In this document: piece after piece, positions 1 to 10,955 of the stretch
How the letters are laid out: the number at the start of each line of letters is the position of its first letter
Position numbering within the stretch: the stretch's first letter is position 1
Source of the DNA: Iris pallida
Taxonomy: Eukaryota > Streptophyta > Magnoliopsida > Asparagales > Iridaceae
Direction: 5' to 3'
DNA: 64,000 bases
Assembly: GCA_029216955.1 (NCBI GenBank)
Contig: JANAVB010044018.1
Coordinates: forward strand, 2,287,859 to 2,351,858
Notes under the pieces: model-generated
What the model was told of the DNA's origin: nothing
Databases searched by the model: none
The model's input: the letters and a program-made list of their open reading frames with translations, nothing else
Translations under genes and position numbers: made by a program

Positions 1-1624
1 ACATGTCTTCAAGTATCAAAACTATTTCTAAAATGGTTATAAGAATTTATTTATCAAATATTCCTTCGATTATCTTGCGGTCCATGACTAATCCTATTTC
101 TTCCATCCTCTCGCCAATTCTGTCCTACCATATGTCCACCCTAACCAATTTGACCCTTCTGGACCCAATAGGACTGTCCGTACCACCGATCGAGGTCATC
201 TCGCACAGTTGTTGCACCAAAGTTGCAGATCGTGCCACCTTGAGCATCGCAGCACACCAGGCGCTCTACCAGGCAAGACACCTTGCCATTAGCTGTTTAA
301 TTATTGTAGCTCATATTTCATGCATTTACTTATTTTCTTTATGCAAAATAAACTGTGATACATGGCATAACTGTTCATTCATATTTCCTGCTGTGTATTA
401 TATTTCTTACAAATTAAACCTAGATTTAAGGGACCACCATGTGTGTTGCATTCATTGGCCTTGACACGTGGTAACACGAAGTTGTGTGTCGCATGTAGAA
501 CACGGAAGTGCGTGATTGGCTGGCCACCAGTACGTACAAGCCGTGCGATAGGAATAACCGCTAATAGAGGTTGCATGCTAGTTTGACTTAGCGGTTATAG
601 TGGTTTGTGTTGTGGATACAACACAGTAGGCATTGGGCGGGGAGGACAATTCCTTAGCGTATGGGCTTCGATGCACTTCCCTTGTGACCCGAACTCTTCG
701 CTGGAGATACGGGGTTGATGACCCAAGATTACTGACGGCCACTGACGATTCTGCGGAACGTCATGCTCTTCCTGCTGGGGCCTCTGGTGCCCAAGGGGGG
801 ACTACGCCGATCCTATTCAGCCAGGGCCCATACGTAGGAAGGATTGTTCTTAACAACATTTCACTTAGTATGGTAGGCTACCCTATCCGTTAGGTACGAG
901 TACTTTTGGTTTGGGTACTTGTATCTGACCGTGACTTGGAACAATAACTTGTCGCGGATTAGTTCGTCACATCTTGTCCTTGTTTGGTTGTAGGTGTGAC
1001 TTACTACTTCGATGAGAAGGTATTGAACCTTGTTGGAGTCCGGATACCATATCGGATTCTTAGCATGGAAAGATACGTCGCCGTGAATTAGTTTACCATC
1101 TCCTGTCCTTGTTTGGTTGGGGGGATGGTACGCTCGTTCAGTAGGTGCGTATTGGACTATGTTATAAATTCGATTGACTTATTTATTTGAGCAATATTTA
1201 TTCAGTTTATATGGCATGCTATTATGTGTCTTGTTACGTCCCTCTGAGGACCTGGTTGTCTTGCCAGGTGTGTGCTATTGTCTTTCGCAGGTGTTCTAGC
1301 CGTGATCTTCGCTATTTCTTCGAGGATGATTGCATTTGGATCGTCTTCGCTTCGCTCGCCACTCATTTCATTTTCTATGTACTTTTCCTTATTTTGTTGG
1401 TAGTGGATTTGTCTCCGCCAAACATATTGTATCAAGACAAATTTATTCTCATTATATGATCTTTTATTCATTTATTCTGTGTGGATGAGATTAGTTGTGG
1501 TTTTACTGCATTTTACAGCTTATGTATTTATACGAGGCTTCCATATATTGGAGTATACTTCGTATGAATACAGCTGGCATGTCTACGTTCCTAGTCCTAC
1601 GTATTTTGGGACTGGGACGTTACA
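1..1624 (+). mobile_element. X: 3' end of a Ty3/gypsy LTR, cut by window edge
   Basis: The block ends in GGGACGTTACA at 1624, the reverse-oriented counterpart of the TGTAACGCCC end of element E at 61016. Stretches near 1200-1290 (TTTATATGGCATG, CTGAGGACCTGGTT) match the reverse complement of E's LTR near 44280-44340 and 61440-61500. It is therefore a diverged LTR of the E family in + orientation. It abuts T1 at 1625 and replaces the outer part (R-U5) of T1's 3' LTR. No coding region is recognisable; short ORFs here are chance. Confidence 0.7.
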
Positions 1625-2344
1625 CAACCTCAGATTTCTCGACACGTGTCATTAATTTGCTTGATTGCAAATGATCTGATTTGATCCCAATATTTTATTA
1701 GGATTTATTGAGGGATTTCGATCAATTTGATGCCACGTGTCCTGCTATTATGCCACGTGTCTTAACCGCAAGCCACTACAGAAATCTGAGCCGCAGGAAG
1801 GTCGCTCCTCATTGAGCCGCATAAGGCTGGCCACGTGTCAAGGATGCTTGAGAGTGTCCCCCTGAATATTTGAACCGTATGGTAATGATCTGAACCGCAT
1901 GAGGATAGTTTTCGTGAGCCGTATGGGGATAGTCTTCGTGAGCCGCATGGGGCTAGTCTTCGTAAGCCGTGGGGCTAGTCTTCGTGAGCCGCATGCGGCT
2001 GTCCACGTGTCAAGACCGCATGACAGTTTTTAGATCTTGGGGGATCGTGTCAGAGATTTTCTTCATTTTCCTAGGAGTCCATCATTAAGAGGGGGTCATA
2101 ATGGTGTCTTTGTGTCAGAACTGTCGCTTTGTCAGAGCTGTCAGCCGTCAAGGCATTTAATACAGTAAAGGACAAACAGGAGAGCTGTTTGCAGGCCACG
2201 TGGCTCCTCTCTGAGCCACATAGAACTTATTTGAGCTGCGTAGACGCTCGAGCTGCATGGATCCTTGAGTCGCATGAACTCTCTGAGCCGCATGGGGCTC
2301 CCTTGCCGCATGGATTTTTCTTTATTCTTTTCCATGCTTCTACA
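1625..2344 (-). repeat. T1 3' LTR, U3 only (outer part lost)
   Basis: Aligns with 18127-18892 of the 5' LTR: both start near AACCTC followed by ACACGTGTCATTAATTTGC and both end CATGCTTCTACA. The counterpart of 17563-18126 (R-U5 and TATA) is absent because element X abuts at 1624. It carries six CACGTG cores (1643, 1734, 1754, 1832, 2004, 2197) and many GCCGCAT motifs. Confidence 0.85.
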
Positions 2345-2358
2345 AGGCCCCCTTCAAA
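2345..2358 (-). other. T1 polypurine tract
   Basis: On the - strand the bases just before the 3' LTR read TTGAAGGGGGCCT, directly followed by the LTR start TGTAGAAGC. Position and composition fit the plus-strand primer of reverse transcription. Confidence 0.7.
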
Positions 2359-2704
2359 GTTTTTAATTTACAAAATTATAATACTTTGAATAAGAAGCAT
2401 GGCCATGTATAAATTCTCCTGACCACATATGATGTCCTGGCCGCATGGATGGCTCGGCCGCATGGATGTCTCAGCCGCATGGACTTTCGGGCCGTATAGG
2501 TTGTCCGGTCTGCATGAATTCCTCGCCACGTTATCCTGCCACGTGTGACAATCTTTTGTATTAAGTGTTGTTGATCTGCTGTCAGTTTTAAGGCTACTTT
2601 TAGGGGGAGGATCCCAGGAGTTTGGCTTTCATTTTAGGCGGCTCGCCTCGATAACCGAAGGGTCGGTTTTTATGTTGCACGAGAATCGAAACGCCCTACT
2701 TTTA
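2359..2704. other. T1 non-coding spacer with GCCGCAT repeats
   Basis: Lies between the PPT and the promoter of the antisense gene. It holds about five GCCGCATGGAT-type units (2440-2520) and a further G-box at 2540-2545. No ORF is supported. Confidence 0.6.
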
Positions 2705-2715
2705 TTTATAAATAG
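2705..2715 (+). promoter_or_regulatory. TATA box of the T1 antisense gene
   Basis: TTTATAAATAG lies 110 bp upstream of the ATG at 2815, on the strand opposite to gag-pol. A pyrimidine-rich leader (TTTCTTTAC, CTTTCTTTCC) follows. This suggests an own polymerase II promoter independent of the LTR. Confidence 0.55.
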
Positions 2716-2927
2716 GGACGAGTTCAGTAGGAGAGATTTCTTTACTTTTTCTTTCGTTCCCAACTATTGCCGTCTTCACTTTCTTTCCTTATCTCCTTTC
2801 TCCGACCGTCGAAAATGCCCCCCAAGTCTGCCAAGGTCGCCTCTGCTGCTATAAATGGCAAGAAAGCGGCTTCCTCGTCGGTCGCGCGTGCCCAAAGTGC
2901 ACCCTGATGTCCACCCCGCTTTCATGG

Positions 2928-3517
2928 GTAAGAAATGGATTTGAATACTTTGAACCCCAAGGAGCCATGGCTCTGTTGCATAACATATGCACAAGCCTTC
3001 ATCCTTCGTCTTCATTGAACCGCCCAAGCTCGATGATGGAGCCGCATATGTTGTATGGGCCGCATGACCCTCTCATATCCGAACTGCATAAGGCATGCCC
3101 TAGGTTTGAGCCGTATGAGAAAGATTTGAGCTGCAGGAGTACTTCTGATTTGAACCGCATGAAACCTCCTTTGAGCGAAACCGCATATGTTCCTTACAAA
3201 CTGGCCCGCATAGAATTTTGCTGAGTCGTGCCGCATAAGCTCTTCTGCTAGATAGAATCGCATAAGTTCATCCGAGCCGCATAAGATATCGAATCAGTGT
3301 CACATGGAACTTCCAACTGAATTAGGCCGCATGAGGCTGCGTTGACCCGAGCCGCATTGGCTCTATTGAGGCCGTGCCGCATAAAACTCTGCTGAATTGG
3401 GCCGCATAAGGCTTCGTTGATCCGAGCCGCATAGGCTCATAGGAACTTCTTTTTTAGAAACTTTAAGTGGTTTCGTTTTAACCATCTTTTAATCCTGTTT
3501 CTTTTGTCCTTTTCTAG
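2928..3517 (+). other. Intron 1 of the antisense gene, filled with CCGCAT repeats
   Basis: Donor ATGG|GTAAGAA at 2928 and acceptor TTTTCTAG ending at 3517. Between 3000 and 3440 about fifteen CCGCAT or close variants occur, mostly in one orientation as ...GAGCCGCATAAGG.... The downstream exon reads through VNLPTNPAGELLVG in the phase set by this donor, which supports the intron. Confidence 0.6.
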
Positions 3518-5902
3518 TGAACCTCCCAACCAACCCGGCAGGAGAGCTTCTGGTGGGTTCCGCTCAATTTGCCGTGGGTGTGCAGCTTGACGGCCTAATT
3601 TAACATGTGACGGATCAGCTTTCCACCAATAAACCTTTGGAGATGGTGGCTGCCATCAACAACCAGCCTTTCCACTTTCTTTGCACTATGATGAATTCGG
3701 GGAAACTGGACGGAGAATATCTGAAACCAGCTTTTCTCTTTGGAGATGCTTTATCCATAAAGAACTCCCGAATGCTGGACGTTTCTGAGAACTGGGATTT
3801 TACCGTGGACGGGATGGAGATCCATGTTCCCGAGATGGAACGACATTTTCCCCTCTCCTGGTTTAATATGGTGCCGTTGAGTAGGAAAATGGCGGGCTCC
3901 CTAACTCCAACCCAATCGGGAATGTTCGTGGGCAACATCCACTATAATATGAGTATTAGGTCAGCATGTGCGAGTAGGGAGTCAGTCAGTCGGAGTGTGA
4001 TGGGGCTGATTCCTGGTACTTTTATAAACGTATCTGGTCCCAACTTTACTTTTACTCGAGCTGATATCTTCCTGAATCAGCTCGCTCGCAAGGGGTCTTA
4101 TCCTGTGGGCAGGTTGCCGCTGTTGAATGGGATAAACCCCATTCCTACATGGGCCAATCTTTCCTTATGGATCCTGAGGAACTATGAGGAATTCCTTCGG
4201 GAGATTGACCTTTACTACACATCCGGGGCATCTGTTACGGATTGTCCATTAACAAGCCGTTGTTCATGGCCCTTTTGGAGATGTATAACCGGCGTACGGG
4301 GACTTTCTTCGTACCCGAAGAAGAGTTGGGACTTGCTCTCCATGAAATGCATGCTGTTTCTAAGCTGCCGTGGGGAGGCGAGGCCTTTGAAGTATACACC
4401 CCGACGAACGAAGAATTCGATGATCTGGATCGACGATTCCCTGGTTTCGTCTCTGTGTACCGGGAACTGCTGTGCCACCATAGCATCTATCACCAGACTG
4501 CTATCAAGAAGAATAATAGCTCAGAAGGGAACGCCCCCCATACCATGGCCTGGGTTGCGTATCTTTTTAAATTACGTCCTTCCGGCCGGGTTTCTTCTCG
4601 AGGTCCTCAAACCCCGACAGAGGTAAAGGATCTGATGTTGAATGCCAAAAGGTCGAGGTCCACCCGCGATAGACTTAGGAGTCGTACTGACTCCTTCAGT
4701 TATTTCCATTACGGTACCCGACAGATGTCCGAGAAAGCACTCTTGGCCGGGTTCTTGATGGTGTGGCTACGGAATTGCGTAGTCTCGAAAGGGACAGGTT
4801 CTACTGAAAGAATCAGCCGCCACTTCATTCTCCCGGCTGTTAAGCTGGTCTTCAAAGTCAGACTGGCCCTTCTTTCGGCTAGGGTGTGTAGCATACACCA
4901 CGGCCTCCGTGCCTTTTTGTTTAAAGTCATTGCTCGCGAGACGACGCTGGACTTTGAGCGGATAGAGCTACCATACCATTATCTCATGGGGTGGTTATTG
5001 ATACATTACCGGTGTTGATGAGGCCCGGAACAGAGGATGATGTTACTGCTGATGACGCCTTCCTTTTCCGATACCATCATCAGTCTTGGGAGTATGACAC
5101 CATGTCGGCTTGTCGGAGGGCGTTGGCGATAGTTGACGGGCCCGACTTCTTTGTGTCTCTTCCTCAATTTACCCCTAGAGAAGTGAGGAGGGTACACGTT
5201 GATGGCATTGAACCTCCCGAACTCTTATCTGAGAAGATGCTTCTTTGGCTGCGCAACATTCGCCCTGCGCACCTAGTATATAGTTACCGAAATAACGTAT
5301 ACCTGGAGCCTTATCTGCCCAGCAGGTTTTTTCGTCAATTCGGGTATAGTCAGCTGTTCCTTGACTGCCCCAGTGCTTGCTAAGGCTATGAGGGCAGTGT
5401 CCTTGACGGTATCCGGGCATGGCATTATTACAATATGGTTCATACCTGAGCTAGCTTCTCAGTCCCCGACGCTAATACGCAAGGGGATATTTTGTACATG
5501 GCGGCCCTTTATCTTGTTAGGACGAGCAAACCTCTCGTAAATTTTGACATAAACACCAGCTTCATTGTCGGGACCGGCTTGGCATAGAAGCCCGAGCGTT
5601 CCAAAAAGAGAAAGAGAAGGGCGAATAGGGTTCATGTGCCGGACTCGGAGTCCACTGCGGCGGACGAAGAGGATGATGAGCAGGACGTCGATGACTTGTC
5701 ACACTCTTCGGACGAGGAGGTGGAGGACCAGCCACCTACTGTCCCGAACGAAGAGGTGGAGGATCATCCATCTGCTATGCCTGGTGCTTCGTGCGAACGA
5801 GGCAGGCGTCTATCCACTGACGATGGCAGGACCTACTCCACGAAGCGGTCTGCGGTAAGACGTCGCAGGCTGTTTATTGATGATGTTGACACTGTTTCTG
5901 AG

Positions 5903-5979
5903 GTGATTGGAATTTCAACTATCTTTTCCTTTTTTTTCCAAGTTATGGCCTAATCATTTTTTTCTTTTGCTCTTTCTAG
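5903..5979 (+). other. Intron 2 of the antisense gene
   Basis: Donor GAG|GTGATTGG and acceptor CTCTTTCTAG, with a T-rich tract before the acceptor. 77 bp, typical of a short plant intron. It links the acidic exon to the exon starting GCGTCAGAGG. Confidence 0.6.
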
Positions 5980-6313
5980 GCGTCAGAGGAGTCTGCTTCT
6001 CGGGACTTGATTGCTGAGGTCGATCTGGCCTTGTCCACTTTGATCAATGACATGTGCACCGCTACCACTTCTGCTGGGGTTCTTTCGGAGGCGGCCGGGG
6101 AGTCTCACCTTGCTGAGACCTCAATCCATAGGGGCGAAGGCTCTACTGCACCTGTCCCTGAGATAGCTGAATTTCAACAGGATGACACTGACCTGGCTGG
6201 CTCCCTTTCAGGGGTGGCTGGGGCAGAGAAACCAGTTGAATTTGAGTTGGAAGCCGCGGGTGGGGAGACCATTCCAGCTGTGAACGAGCTGCAACCTCCG
6301 TGCTTTTCCTCTG

Positions 6314-6403
6314 GTAAGATAAACCAACTTCTTAACTTGTGAGGAGGCCTATTTGCTCTATCATCCTGTCCTTCGCGGATTAATGATTGCTTTGGTCGTG
6401 CAG
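6314..6403 (+). other. Intron 3 of the antisense gene
   Basis: Donor TCTG|GTAAGAT and acceptor TTGGTCGTGCAG. 90 bp. The exon downstream starts GTCCCACCCC and leads into the coiled-coil region. Confidence 0.6.
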
Positions 6404-7599
6404 GTCCCACCCCTTTATTACCAGTGACGGACGTTGCCGGGTCGGACTCTACCGGAGGGGATTTGATGGAAGCACGTGTGCCCCCTTCTTTTCTAACCTA
6501 CATTGGGAGGCCTCCAGCTGGGTCGAGTTCGGAAGCCCTAGTGATAGCACAGCTGGGGCAAAGGGATGACATTTTCAGTGCCCTCCTCTGCGAATATGGT
6601 TTCGGGAGTTAACCTTTCCGCCCTGCCAAGTATCCAGGCTCTTCTGGCGGCGGAAGAGGAGCTAGCTGCCATTCATTCATCTTTTCGTATAGAATTCGTT
6701 TCTCTGGTGGCGGGGATGGCAAGTTCTGAGGCTACTCCTTTGGTACTGCCTGCCACACTCCTTTTGATGCCGTCCTCTACAGATGTTTTGGATGAAGCAT
6801 CCCAGGATGTGGTCGACAGTTTCTACCGCCACCTGAAGAGGGGGATTGAAACAGCTGTGGAGAGAGGGACTCCCTTTGCTATGGCCCGTCAATACGTCGG
6901 TGGCCAAATTAATATCCTTAGAACACTTTCCGGTGGGGCGGGACTAGCGGCGCTTCTGGAGCCTAAGCTGTTAGAAGTCGATCGTCTTGTGGCCCATTTT
7001 TGCGTACTACGACAAGCTGATCTATCAGTGGCAATAGATCAAGAGCGTACTTTCCTCACAACTGCGGTAGAGAAGGTGAGTATTGATCGGAAATCGCTCA
7101 AGCCAGCTATATTGAAGAATTGCCGAGATCTGACTCAGTTGTACGATCAATGGAGCCATCGCACTGAAGATTGCGCGGCTCGGGAAGCGACTGCCTCCCA
7201 CGGGGTAACTGACACCCGGGAGCAGATTCTCGAGCTCCAGAGAAAGTTGGCTTTCCTGGAGTCCGAGCTCGAAGCTGCTCGTACTGAGAAAGGGGTTGCC
7301 GTTCAGGAGGCTGACAAATTTAGTAGAGCTTCTGCCAATCTGGAACTTGCTTTGAAGAAGATAGAAAATGATTGGCAGACATATATGTACTTGAATGATG
7401 CGGAGCAATTATCCCAGGAGGCTGAGCGCCAAGCTAGACAGAGGCTTGAGCGGGGTACTGCCTTGGTGAGAAATCGCCTCTTGGAGTTGTGTAATGCCGA
7501 ACTATAGTCGGCTTTTTCTTCTTTCATTTCTGTTTTCTTTTTCTTTTCTCTTTGAGAGAGACGTGGTCCCAAAACATGTAATGCTTTTTTCGTCTTTCA

Positions 7600-7605
7600 A
7601 ATAAA
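7600..7605 (+). terminator. Poly(A) signal of the antisense gene
   Basis: AATAAA about 95 bp after the stop codon at 7505-7507, in a T-rich context. It fits the 3' end of an independent antisense transcript. Confidence 0.45.
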
Positions 7606-7887
7606 GAGTACTTTCCATTCTACCCTTCATTTGTATTGCTTGTTGTGCCTGTGGTATTGTGGTGATGTGTGCCCCGCATGGGGGACTTTGTCTGTGGACC
7701 TGTTACCCCTGGCATACCTTGGTTTTAGGTACGGGTAACAAGTTTGATTGGGGATACCTAGAACAGTTCCACGGTCATGTTGTCATGGACGTTCCGAGTA
7801 TCGGGAGAAGGAATGCCATGGAGCAGCTGGGCTCCCGGGGCATGATGAGGAATGGTGGGCCTGTACTAAGAGACTTAGCAAAGGACA

Positions 7888-8560
7888 TTTATGGGCCTAT
7901 TATCCTTGGCATGCCCCGACTTAGGATACGGATAATAGGATGAAGGGGGACCAACATACTTACTCAGAGGTAATGAGGACATGGCAAGTATGAGGGTTTT
8001 ACCGTGGAGTTTTTCTACTCAGAGGCAATGAGGACATGGCAGGAGTGGACTCAACGGAGGATATTTGTGGTCAACAGAGGACATTTATAGGCCTATTACC
8101 CTTGGCGTACCCTGGTTCAGGGTACGGATAATAAGATGAAAGAGGACCAATATACTTACTCAGGGGTAATGAGGACATGGTAAGTACGAAGGTTTTACCG
8201 TGGAGTCTTCCTACTCAGAGGTAATGAGGACATGGTAGGAGTGGACTCAGCGGGGAATATTTATGGACATATTATCCTTGGCGTACTCCGGTTGTGGGTA
8301 CGGATAATAAGTCGAAAGGGAATCATCATGCTTACTCAGAGGTAATGAGGACATGGCAAACATGAAGGTTTCTTCGACGGAGCCTTCCCACTCAGAGGTA
8401 ATAAGGACATGGTAGGAGTGGGCTCAATGAAGGAGGATACATTGAACGACTCAGAGGTAATGAGGATATGGAAGTTCTTTGTAAAGGGGTGATTTGTTTT
8501 TGGCAAAAGTGAAACGACTCAGAGGTAATGAGGACATGGCCATTTTGGAAATTTATGGAT
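7888..8560. repeat. T1 tandem repeat array A (176-196 bp units)
   Basis: Three long units start at 7888, 8084 and 8260 with TTTATGG-type openings and TTATCCTTGGC. Each holds two copies of CTCAGAGGTAATGAGGACATGG; the short unit alone recurs near 8449 and 8517. The array lies between the antisense gene and the 3' end of pol, where Tat elements commonly carry satellite-like repeats. The stretch 7606-7887 holds a diverged half unit only. Confidence 0.85.
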
Positions 8561-8682
8561 CTGTTACCCTTTTTGTGCACTGGGAGTGCAGGTAGTAGAT
8601 CATGAGGGAGGATCTCTTCCAGGAAGAAAGTTCAGAGGTATGGTCATACATGACTTACTATCTGAAAGAGTGACCGAAATGT

Positions 8683-8945
8683 GAGTTCAGAGGCACCTGC
8701 GGGTACATAACTCGATAATCTGGAATTTAGAAATATGAGTTCAGCGGCACCAGCGGGTACATGACTCGATAATTTGGAATGTTGTAGATGTGATTTCAGC
8801 GGCACCAGCGGGTACATGACTCGATAATCTGGAATGTTGTGGATGTGAGTTCAGCGGCACCAGCGGGTACATAACTCGATGATCTAGAATGTGGTGGAAG
8901 TGAGTTCAGCGACACCAGCGGGTACATAACTCAATAATCTGGAAT
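8683..8945. repeat. T1 tandem repeat array B (55 bp x about 5)
   Basis: GAGTTCAGCGGCACCAGCGG-type openings at 8683, 8737, 8792, 8847 and 8902 give a period of 54-55 bp, with CTCGATAATCTGGAATG inside each unit. The array ends within 10 bp of the end of the integrase reading frame. Confidence 0.9.
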
Positions 8946-8952
8946 GTGACGT

Positions 8953-10250
8953 TTAGATATAATATTTCTTCAGGAACTTGCCGTTGACGGGCAACATGAG
9001 CAAGTCTCCATTTTGTTTTGCGAGGCGGTAAGCACCGTTGTAGAATATAGCCTCAATGATAAATGGACCTTCCCATTTTGGCTGGAACTTGCCGACGGTC
9101 TTGTGAGTCATGACCATCGGCCTCCGGACTGCCAGAACGAGATCGCCCACCTGGAATGTTCTGATTTTGATCTTTTTGTTGAAGGCTCCAGAGATGCGTG
9201 CTTGGTATAGCTCGATCCGTTGCTGAGCCAGGAGGCACTTTTCATCTAAGGCCTCTAACTCTTGTATTCGGCGACGGTAGTTATCAACCGTCGTCAATTG
9301 ATAAGTGAGCACGACGCGGAGTGAAGGTATTTGAGTCTCCAATGGGTGAACTGCCTCACTCCCGTATACCAGGGAGAATGGTATGTTTCCTGTGGCAGTT
9401 CGGACTGTGGTACGGTACGCCTATAGACATTCACCAAGCTTCTCGTTCCAGTCACGTTTGTTGGACGATACGAACTTCTTGAGAAGTTTGATGATGGTTT
9501 TGTTGAATGCTTCTGCCAACCCATTCGCTGCTGGATTGTATGGCGTCGAAGCAATATTCTGGATGCGGTACTTGTCGTAGAACCGAAAGAAGGTGTGGCT
9601 TACAAACTGCGGACCATTATCGTGGATGATCCTTCGGGGCAGTCCAAAGCGATAAATGATGTGATCCTTGAGGAAGCTGATCACGTTTGAAGTCTTTACT
9701 TCTGCAAGAGGAACAGCTTCCGCCCATTTGGAGAAATAATCTGTGATCACGAGTATGAAGCGATGTCCTCGGGAGGAAGGTGGAGAAATCGGACCGATGA
9801 TATCCATTTCCCATGCTTCGAACGGCCCGGACGCCACTGTCGGATGTTAAATTCGGATGGTTGGTGGATGAAGTCCGCGTGGACTTGGCAAGCTTTGCAC
9901 TTTCTTGCATAATCTATCGCATCTGCAACCATCGTGGGTCAGTAGTAGCCCATTCGGCGAAGACGGTCTTGCAATTTAGGGCCAGGCTGATGGGCCCTGC
10001 AGACACCGTCGAGAGCTTCGCGTATGGCTTCTTTGGCTTCTGCGTTTGACAGACATCGAAGCAATAATCCATCATAGGATCGGCGATACAGCATTTTCGT
10101 CTCTGTATCGTAGAAGAATCTGAGAGAACGCCGTCTGATGGAAGTAGCTTCCTTTGGGTTCTCTGGGAGGATGTCGTAGACTACGAAGTCAATGAATGGT
10201 TGTCTCCAATCTGGGACTTCGTCGATCGTCTGAGCGGAATAACTTGCCAC
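8953..10250 (-). pseudogene. T1 integrase (Tat type), broken
   Basis: The - strand codes for a zinc-finger part (GYY...[13 protein letters not shown], about 10000-9850), the catalytic core ([31 protein letters not shown], about 9810-9720; DNGPQFVS near 9620; a catalytic-Glu region near 9540) and a C-terminal part ending KFLKKYYI at 8953. It would insert the cDNA into chromosomes. Breaks: TGA at 9939-9941 where Trp is expected, a 1-nt frameshift near 9850, TAG at 9421-9423 where Trp is expected. It has no chromodomain, which fits Tat. Tandem array B follows directly. Confidence 0.85.
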
Positions 10251-10253
10251 GAA

Positions 10254-10934
10254 TTAAACATCGTTCTTGGGACAGACCAGTTCGTGGACTATCATGTCCA
10301 CGGATTGGCGAGCATATTTCGAAACTGTTAGGGAAGCGGCAAGGCCAGCTAGGGCATCGGCTTCGATATTTCGGAGTCTGGGAACGTGTTCGATGAAGAA
10401 CCCTTCGAATGACGTGATAATGTCGATTGCTATTTGGTGATAGGGGATCATTTCCTCGTGGCGAACTTCATATGAGCCCCGGATCTGATTGACGATTAAC
10501 TGAGAATCGTCGTATGCTACAAGATATTCTACCCCCAGCTCTCTTGCAAGTTGGAGGCCAATAACCAAAGCATTGTACACGGCCACATTGTTAGAGCAGG
10601 GCTCTGTGAGAGATTAAGCACGGTTAATCACCAATCTGGAGGGGGAGACCAGCACCACCCCGACTCCGACGACGATGTTGCCCTTGGGTCCAGTTCTTGA
10701 GGTGCCGTCGAAGAACATTCGCCATATATCATCGTGGGAGGTTGCATGCGAGTCGGCGACCTCATCTGGAATTCCTTCATATATTCTGGATGACTCAGAG
10801 CCCGGGTGGGCTGCCAAAAAGTCTGCCAGGGCTTGACCTTTAACAGTCTTTTGTGGGACGAAGATCATATGATAGAGGGACAGCAATATTGCCCATGTAG
10901 CGAGGCGAGAGCTGAGTGCCCCTGGTTTGGTCAT
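10254..10934 (-). pseudogene. T1 second (archaeal-like) RNase H, broken
   Basis: Codes for WRMFFDGTSRTGPKG (first catalytic Asp), NNVA-V-YNALVIGLQLA, VAYDDSQLIVNQIRG (Asp) and NIEADALAGLA (Asp). A second RNase H between RT-RH and INT marks the Tat lineage. An in-frame stop at 10614-10616 splits it and TAA at 10254-10256 separates it from integrase. At 10578-10580 a Val codon (GTG) stands where related sequences have the conserved Glu of NNVAEYNA, so the domain would probably be inactive even if read through. Confidence 0.82.
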
Positions 10935-10955
10935 GAGGACTCTGAGAGGGTTGAC

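Larger units (their letters stand above)
2815..7507 (+). pseudogene. T1 antisense spliced gene, plant-mobile-domain-like protein (broken)
   Basis: A multi-exon gene antisense to gag-pol. Visible exons: 2815-2927 (basic, Lys/Ser-rich N-terminus), 3518 to about 5902, 5980-6313 and 6404-7507, with consistent GT-AG introns between them. Residues coded near 4242-4560 include LFMALLEMYNRRTGTFF and AVSKLPWGG, which resemble the plant mobile domain (PMD) or 'putative plant transposon protein' folds known from Tat antisense ORFs. A basic cluster KKRKRR (about 5600-5620) looks like a nuclear localisation signal and is followed by an acidic, DEE-rich stretch (5650-5780). The last exon ends in a coiled coil (about 7215-7500). 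Breaks: frameshift near 2890, in-frame TAA at 3601, frameshifts near 4230, 5000, 5390-5590 and 6560-6600. The protein's role is unknown in the family. Confidence 0.72.

Noticed and set aside
633..893. 86-codon ORF in X
   Set aside because: Lies in LTR sequence; the matching part of E's LTR does not keep the frame.
8683..8945. Regular repeats that could suggest a CRISPR array
   Set aside because: Units are directly adjacent 55-bp tandem copies without unique spacers, in a plant retrotransposon.
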